Shown one piece after another: positions 60,551-64,000 of a stretch of 64,000 nt of DNA (its first letter is position 1; the number at the start of each line of letters is the position of its first letter). This DNA is from Indioceanicola profundi (GTDB taxonomy: Bacteria; Pseudomonadota; Alphaproteobacteria; Azospirillales; Azospirillaceae), in assembly GCF_003568845.1 (NCBI RefSeq), contig NZ_CP030126.1:895001-959000 (forward strand), read 5' to 3'. The notes below the pieces were generated by a model that saw only the letters and a list, made by a program, of their open reading frames with translations, had not been told where the DNA came from and made no database searches. Position numbers and translations under genes: made by a program.

Positions 60551-61051
60551 TCAGCGCTTGCCGGGGCCGCGGGGGGAGGGGAATTTGGCTCGATCCTCCT
60601 CGTCGATGATGCCCAGCATGACGGTGCGGAATCCTTCCACCGCCTCGGCGCCAGCGGCCCGGTAGGCGCGGGCGAAACGGGCGCGCTGGGCGTCGGAAAG
60701 CTGCCGTTCCAGGTCCTGGCCTTTCTCCGTGAGCGTCAGCAACCGCTGCCGCCGGTCGCGGGTGCCCGGCTGCTGCTGCACATACCCTTCCGCCACCAGT
60801 TCCGATAGCACGCGGGCCAGGCTCTGCTTCGTTATGCGCAGAATGCCGAGCAGCTCTGTCACGTTGATGCCCGGGTAGCGGCCGACGAAATAGATCGTCC
60901 GGTGGTGCGCCCGTCCCAGACCAATTTTCGCAAGCATTGCATCGGGTTCGGCGGTAAAATCCCGGTAGGCGTAGAACAGCAGCTCAATGCCTTGGCGGAG
61001 CTCCTCCTCACGGAGGAACAGGGGATTCGGACCGGATTTTGCGTCAGCCAT
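60551..61051 (-). CDS. petP: MarR-family transcriptional regulator (PetP-like)
   Basis: 166 residues, winged-helix MarR fold: GIELLFYAYRDFTAEPDAMLAKIGLGRAHHRTIYFVGRYPGINVTELLGILRITKQSLARVLSELVAEGYV with LLTLTEKGQDLERQL. The N-terminal helix is typical of the PetP group. It is divergent from ilvE with 89 bases between, and precedes petR. Its start codon lies next to a -35-like box for ilvE. Confidence 0.85.
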   Translation of the reverse strand: MADAKSGPNPLFLREEELRQGIELLFYAYRDFTAEPDAMLAKIGLGRAHHRTIYFVGRYPGINVTELLGILRITKQSLARVLSELVAEGYVQQQPGTRDRRQRLLTLTEKGQDLERQLSDAQRARFARAYRAAGAEAVEGFRTVMLGIIDEEDRAKFPSPRGPGKR

Positions 61052-61052
61052 G

Positions 61053-61081
61053 TTGACTTTTTTCTGTAAGAATCCTAACTG
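61053..61081 (+). promoter_or_regulatory. Sigma-70-type promoter of ilvE
   Basis: TTGACT (61053-61058), 17-base spacer, TAACTG (61076-61081). Located 60-88 bases ahead of the ilvE ATG, immediately beside the petP start. Confidence 0.5.
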
Positions 61082-61140
61082 TGGAATCGCCCCGCGAGCA
61101 ATAAAATGTCTCGATACAAGGTGACAAGGAACGATCCGAC

Positions 61141-62043
61141 ATGTCCATCATTCCCTTCCATGACCGAGACGGCCTGATCTGGTTCGATGGCCAGATGGTG
61201 CCTTGGCGCGAAGCCCAGGTTCATGTGCTGACCCACGGACTGCACTACGCAAGCTGTGTATTCGAAGGGGAGAGGGTTTACAACGGGTCGATCTTCAAGC
61301 TGACCGAGCATTCGGAGCGGCTGGTCAAGTCCGGCGAACTGCTCGGCTTCACCATCCCCTACAGCGTGGCGGAAATCGATCAGGCAACCCGCGACGTGGT
61401 CAAGGCCGCCAACATGACCAACGGCTATATCCGCCCGGTTGCATGGCGCGGCAGCGAGATGATGGGCGTTTCCGCCCAGCACAATACGATCCATCTGGCG
61501 ATCGCCTGCTGGGAATGGCCAAGCTACTTCAGCCCGGAGGCCCGGATGAAGGGCATCCATCTGCAAATGTCCAAGTGGCGCCGCCCCGCCCCCGATACCG
61601 CCCCCACGGAGTCGAAGGCCGCGGGTCTCTACATGATCTGCACCTTGTCCAAGCATGCAGCGGAGAAGGCCGGTTTTCAGGACGCGCTGATGCTGGACTA
61701 CCGGGGGCAGGTCGCGGAGGCGACGGGCGCGAACTTCTTCATGGTCGACAAGGATCGGGTGATCCACACGCCGAAGCCGGATTGCTTCCTGGACGGCATC
61801 ACCCGTCGCACCGTGATCGATCTGGCCAAGCGCCGTGGCTACAAGGTCGTCGAGCGGGCGATCTTCCCGGAGGAGCTGAAAGACGCGGTGGAAATCTTCA
61901 TTACCGGCACGGCGGCGGAGGTGACCCCGGTCGGCCGGATCGAGGACATGATTTTCACCCCTGGCGAGGTCTGCAAGAATCTGATGCTGGACTACGATGC
62001 CCTGGTGAATGGCAGGTTGGAGAAGGCCGCCGCCGCGGAATAG
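61141..62043 (+). CDS. ilvE: Branched-chain amino acid aminotransferase
   Basis: 300 residues, class IV fold. Opening FHDRDGLIWFDGQMVPWREAQVHVLTHGLHYASCVFEGERVY, PLP lysine in ESKAAGLYM and the signature EATGANFFMVDKDRVIHTP, ITRRTVIDLAKRRGY. Final step of Leu, Ile and Val synthesis. Divergent from petP with a sigma-70-like promoter. A strong terminator lies 57 bases after the stop. Confidence 0.95.
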   Translation: MSIIPFHDRDGLIWFDGQMVPWREAQVHVLTHGLHYASCVFEGERVYNGSIFKLTEHSERLVKSGELLGFTIPYSVAEIDQATRDVVKAANMTNGYIRPVAWRGSEMMGVSAQHNTIHLAIACWEWPSYFSPEARMKGIHLQMSKWRRPAPDTAPTESKAAGLYMICTLSKHAAEKAGFQDALMLDYRGQVAEATGANFFMVDKDRVIHTPKPDCFLDGITRRTVIDLAKRRGYKVVERAIFPEELKDAVEIFITGTAAEVTPVGRIEDMIFTPGEVCKNLMLDYDALVNGRLEKAAAAE

Positions 62044-62099
62044 GGTCCGCCCCTCCCGGACTTGAGACCGGAAGTTCCAGGTGTCCGACGACGTTGGAG

Positions 62100-62129
62100 A
62101 TGCCCCGCAGGGTTCCGCCTGCGGGGCAT
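62100..62129 (+). terminator. Rho-independent terminator of ilvE
   Basis: ATGCCCCGCAGG, loop GTTCCG, CCTGCGGGGCAT with TCTGCTTTCT behind. Twelve-base perfect stem. Confidence 0.85.
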
Positions 62130-62592
62130 TCTGCTTTCTGGCCGCCTCTGCAGCTCCGCAGCCGCTCCGTTCCGCAGCCACCCAATGACGGCAGGGCTGG
62201 CTGGGACCATGCTCAACGACGTGCGACGGAGAGTTGCTTCATCAAGATGATCAGTTCGCGAGATTGAGTGTGAAGCCCGCGGTTCAGAAAACGCGCATGG
62301 TCCAGATTTTGCTTTTGAGCTGTGGCGGTCCATTCGGTATAAATCCGTGGACGCTCCGGGCACGTACCCTGGGCTCGAGCAAGATCGGTGCGCTTGTCCC
62401 GACGGCCGGAAGAATATCCGCTGCTCGCGATTACCAGTTCAGAAAATCCATGGGGCTAGCATGTAAGTACTCCTCGCAGATGTGAGATCTGCAGGGGGAT
62501 ATTCCATGCGGGCAGCAGTTCGGTGCAAAGATTTGCCTGAATGTTCTGCTGCCTTATGAGCTTGTGCAGACCGGGTCCGACACCTACGGCCC
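62130..62592. other. Gap of lower GC content with no recognised gene
   Basis: About 460 bases between the ilvE terminator and the promoter-like element of the anti-sigma-like gene. Base use is visibly less GC-rich than in the flanking genes (about 62210-62560), and frames are short. Could be acquired or decayed DNA; no transposon sequence was recognised. Confidence 0.35.
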
Positions 62593-62617
62593 GGAACGGC
62601 ATGAAGTGCTTTCCGTA
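62593..62617 (+). promoter_or_regulatory. ECF-type promoter-like element
   Basis: GGAAC (62593-62597), 16-base spacer, CGTA (62614-62617), close to the alphaproteobacterial EcfG/ECF consensus GGAAC-N16/17-CGTT. It lies 31 bases ahead of the anti-sigma-like start. Chance occurrence not excluded. Confidence 0.35.
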
Positions 62618-62647
62618 ACCGCTTGCGAGAGGCGGCACAGGGCGGAC

Positions 62648-62995
62648 ATGGACAAGCTGACCGATGAGTTGCTGGCTGCCTATCTGGATGGCGAGCTGAC
62701 CGAGGCGGAAATCCTCCAGGTCGAAGCGGAGCTGGAGCGAAATCCGGAAGCACGGGCAAGGTTGGAAGCATTCAGGCAGGTCACTTCGCTTGTCCGCGCC
62801 GTACATGCTCCGATGACGGCGGAAGCACCGTACAGGCCCGGAAAATCGGCGGATGCTAGCCATCAAGGTACCATGTCACGGCCTCCGCGTGCGCGGAGCA
62901 GGCGGGCTCTACAGGCGCTGCTGGCAGCGGCATCCTGCATGCTGCGGAGAATCGGAAAGCATGGGAGGACAGGAGGAGGGCCGCGAGATCGTTGA
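62648..62995 (+). CDS. Anti-sigma-factor-like small protein, perhaps truncated
   Basis: 115 residues. N-terminal DELLAAYLDGELTEAEILQVEAELERNPEARARLEAFRQVTSLVRAVHAPM matches the sigma-binding helix of anti-sigma factors. The rest is basic and low in membrane-helix character (only ALQALLAAASCML), so it may be a truncated relative lacking its membrane anchor and periplasmic domain. AGGGCGG lies before the ATG. No ECF sigma gene lies next to it in the window. Confidence 0.55.
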   Translation: MDKLTDELLAAYLDGELTEAEILQVEAELERNPEARARLEAFRQVTSLVRAVHAPMTAEAPYRPGKSADASHQGTMSRPPRARSRRALQALLAAASCMLRRIGKHGRTGGGPRDR

Positions 62996-63364
62996 AGATC
63001 TCCAGGTGCTGAAGGAACTTCCGGATCATGGCTGCTACAGGCTCCGGCTGTAGAAGCCTCCGAACTTACCCGGATGTGGAAATGTTCGCTTGGCGGTGGT
63101 GGATGTCGCGTGGTCTGCCACCATATCTGGGATGCTGCGCCTTCCGAACCCGAAACTTGACAACATCATGATCCCCAGAATCTGTGGATAAGCCTGGGGA
63201 CGACATCTGCGGAAGTGGTACCTAACGAGTGTTTCTCAGGGGGTTTCGGGCCTTGCTTAAAACTTAGGCACCGTAGAATTCTACGCAGAACCGGGCGGTT
63301 TGCGGGCTTCGTGGAAGGCGGCCGATTCGGTGCCGGGAGCTGATCTGGAAGGGCCGAAAGATGC
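62996..63364. other. Gap with palindromes between the anti-sigma-like gene and the histidine kinase
   Basis: 369 bases. A 14-base perfect palindrome CGTAGAATTCTACG lies at 63272-63285, and a stem CCCCAG/CTGGGG at 63173-63199. A short frame continues from 62960 (MGGQEEGREIVEDLQ) to about 63053 but has no support. Confidence 0.35.
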
Positions 63365-64000
63365 CTATCGGCCTGCGGCGACAGATGCTTCCGGCTGCGT
63401 TGCGCAATTGTTCCCCGCTGGCGGGTCTACCGGGAGTCTGACCGTTACAATGGTGCCGCGGCCCGGTTTGCTGGCGATGCTCATTTCACCTCCCAGCATT
63501 TCGATGAAGCGGCGGGTCAGGGGCAGGCCCAACCCTGTTCCTTTCGGATGGGCCCGGTCCAACTGACGGATTTGCCGAAAGGGCTTCATGGCGGTCGGAA
63601 TGTCGGCGGCAGCCATGCCGATGCCGGTGTCCCGGACAACCATAATGATTGCGCCCTGGGCCGCATCCGCCGCCACCTCCACCGTGACGCGACCGCCATG
63701 GGGCGTGAATTTGACCGCGTTCGACGCCAGGTTCAGAACAACCTGCCTGACCTTCTCCGGATCGGTGCGGATCATCAAAGGCTGGTCTGGAATGGTCACG
63801 TCCAGCCGCACCCCTGCGTTCGCAGCCATCTGGTTCAGCATGCGGACGCTGTCCTGGACAACGCGGCCGACATCGACCCGGCGGATTTCCAGCATCTCCA
63901 GCCCGGATTCGGCTTTGGCCAGATCAAGCGTCCCGTCGACGAGCGCCAGCATATGGCTGGCCGCGTGGTGGATGTCGTGGCTGTACTCGACATAGCGGGG
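63365..64000 (-). CDS. Sensor histidine kinase, C-terminal part (runs off the window)
   Basis: Open at the right edge; 212 residues visible. HisKA with His in RYVEYSHDIHHAASHMLALVDG, then HATPase with N box LNLASNAVKFTPHGG, G1 VRDTGIGM and G2 GTGLGLPLTRRFIEMLGGEM. A hybrid or PAS-containing kinase is possible; the N terminus lies beyond base 64000. Confidence 0.88.
   Translation of the reverse strand, partial: PRYVEYSHDIHHAASHMLALVDGTLDLAKAESGLEMLEIRRVDVGRVVQDSVRMLNQMAANAGVRLDVTIPDQPLMIRTDPEKVRQVVLNLASNAVKFTPHGGRVTVEVAADAAQGAIIMVVRDTGIGMAAADIPTAMKPFRQIRQLDRAHPKGTGLGLPLTRRFIEMLGGEMSIASKPGRGTIVTVRLPVDPPAGNNCATQPEASVAAGR

Noticed and set aside
1-64000. CRISPR arrays, insertion sequences, integrases, rRNA or tRNA genes
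   Set aside because: No regularly spaced repeats, transposase or integrase motifs, or cloverleaf-like sequences were found on reading through; a tool search could still find a weak case.

Overview
The window is a GC-rich stretch of a Gram-negative chromosome, most likely an alphaproteobacterium of the Rhodospirillales/Azospirillaceae kind. This is inferred from gene content and order, not from a marker gene. The pointers are proA-nadD-rsfS-rlmH facing envC-ctpA-yibQ, pth-rplY-prs, petP/petR next to ilvE, PhaR-controlled polyhydroxyalkanoate (PHA) genes, a Sox thiosulfate-oxidation cluster and a DUF6481/csp pair. No rRNA, tRNA, CRISPR array, prophage or insertion sequence was seen.

Layout. 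1-956: C-terminal end of PQQ glucose dehydrogenase. 1150-5553: membrane-fusion protein plus GT2-PilZ polysaccharide synthase, meeting a Cache-HAMP sensor that has no output domain. 5612-7536: cupin, DsrE-like protein and a secreted unknown. 7548-12421: sox cluster on the minus strand (soxXA fusion, soxY, soxZ, a frame-broken soxB, then an alpha/beta hydrolase). 12652-15096: copper ATPase. 15278-18742: pseudouridine synthase, two small conserved proteins, cold-shock protein and a DUF2231-Rieske-hemerythrin fusion. 18814-26587: pyruvyltransferase-like protein, FAD oxidoreductase, EgtB, hydrolase and an NdvB-like GH17-GT2 glucan synthase. 26927-29664: HIT protein, a two-gene PHA synthase-like unit with a long out-of-phase overlap, and phaR. 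29977-36134: two secreted proteins, two short-chain dehydrogenases (SDRs), a phosphotransferase, a phosphodiesterase-like lipoprotein and an Lrp regulator. 36134-38441: lrp / arginine dihydrolase-like / ornithine aminotransferase unit. 38771-53503: mostly housekeeping genes (cell division and envelope, NAD, proline, translation, PRPP, lipoprotein and LPS heptose). 53760-58341: UbiK, YbjN, ProC, YbaK, GST, TetR and phasin. 58404-62043: EnvZ-like kinase, petR, petP and ilvE. 62044-64000: sparse region with an anti-sigma-like gene and the end of a histidine kinase.

How the genes fit together. Three themes stand out. (1) Sulfur: SoxXA, SoxYZ and SoxB make up a Sox system without SoxCD in view; a DsrE protein lies nearby, and soxB as read here is broken by one missing base. 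(2) Carbon storage: phaR, the divergent PHA synthase-like pair and a distant phasin share the TGCACTGCA motif in their upstream regions, which suggests one PhaR regulon. (3) Envelope polysaccharide: two glucan-type synthases, one with a c-di-GMP-binding PilZ domain, and a pyruvyltransferase-like protein. The best candidates for something not well described are the single-chain SoxXA, the DUF2231-Rieske-hemerythrin protein, the GT2-PilZ locus with its output-less sensor, the out-of-phase PHA gene overlap and a 22-residue membrane microprotein downstream of pgeF.
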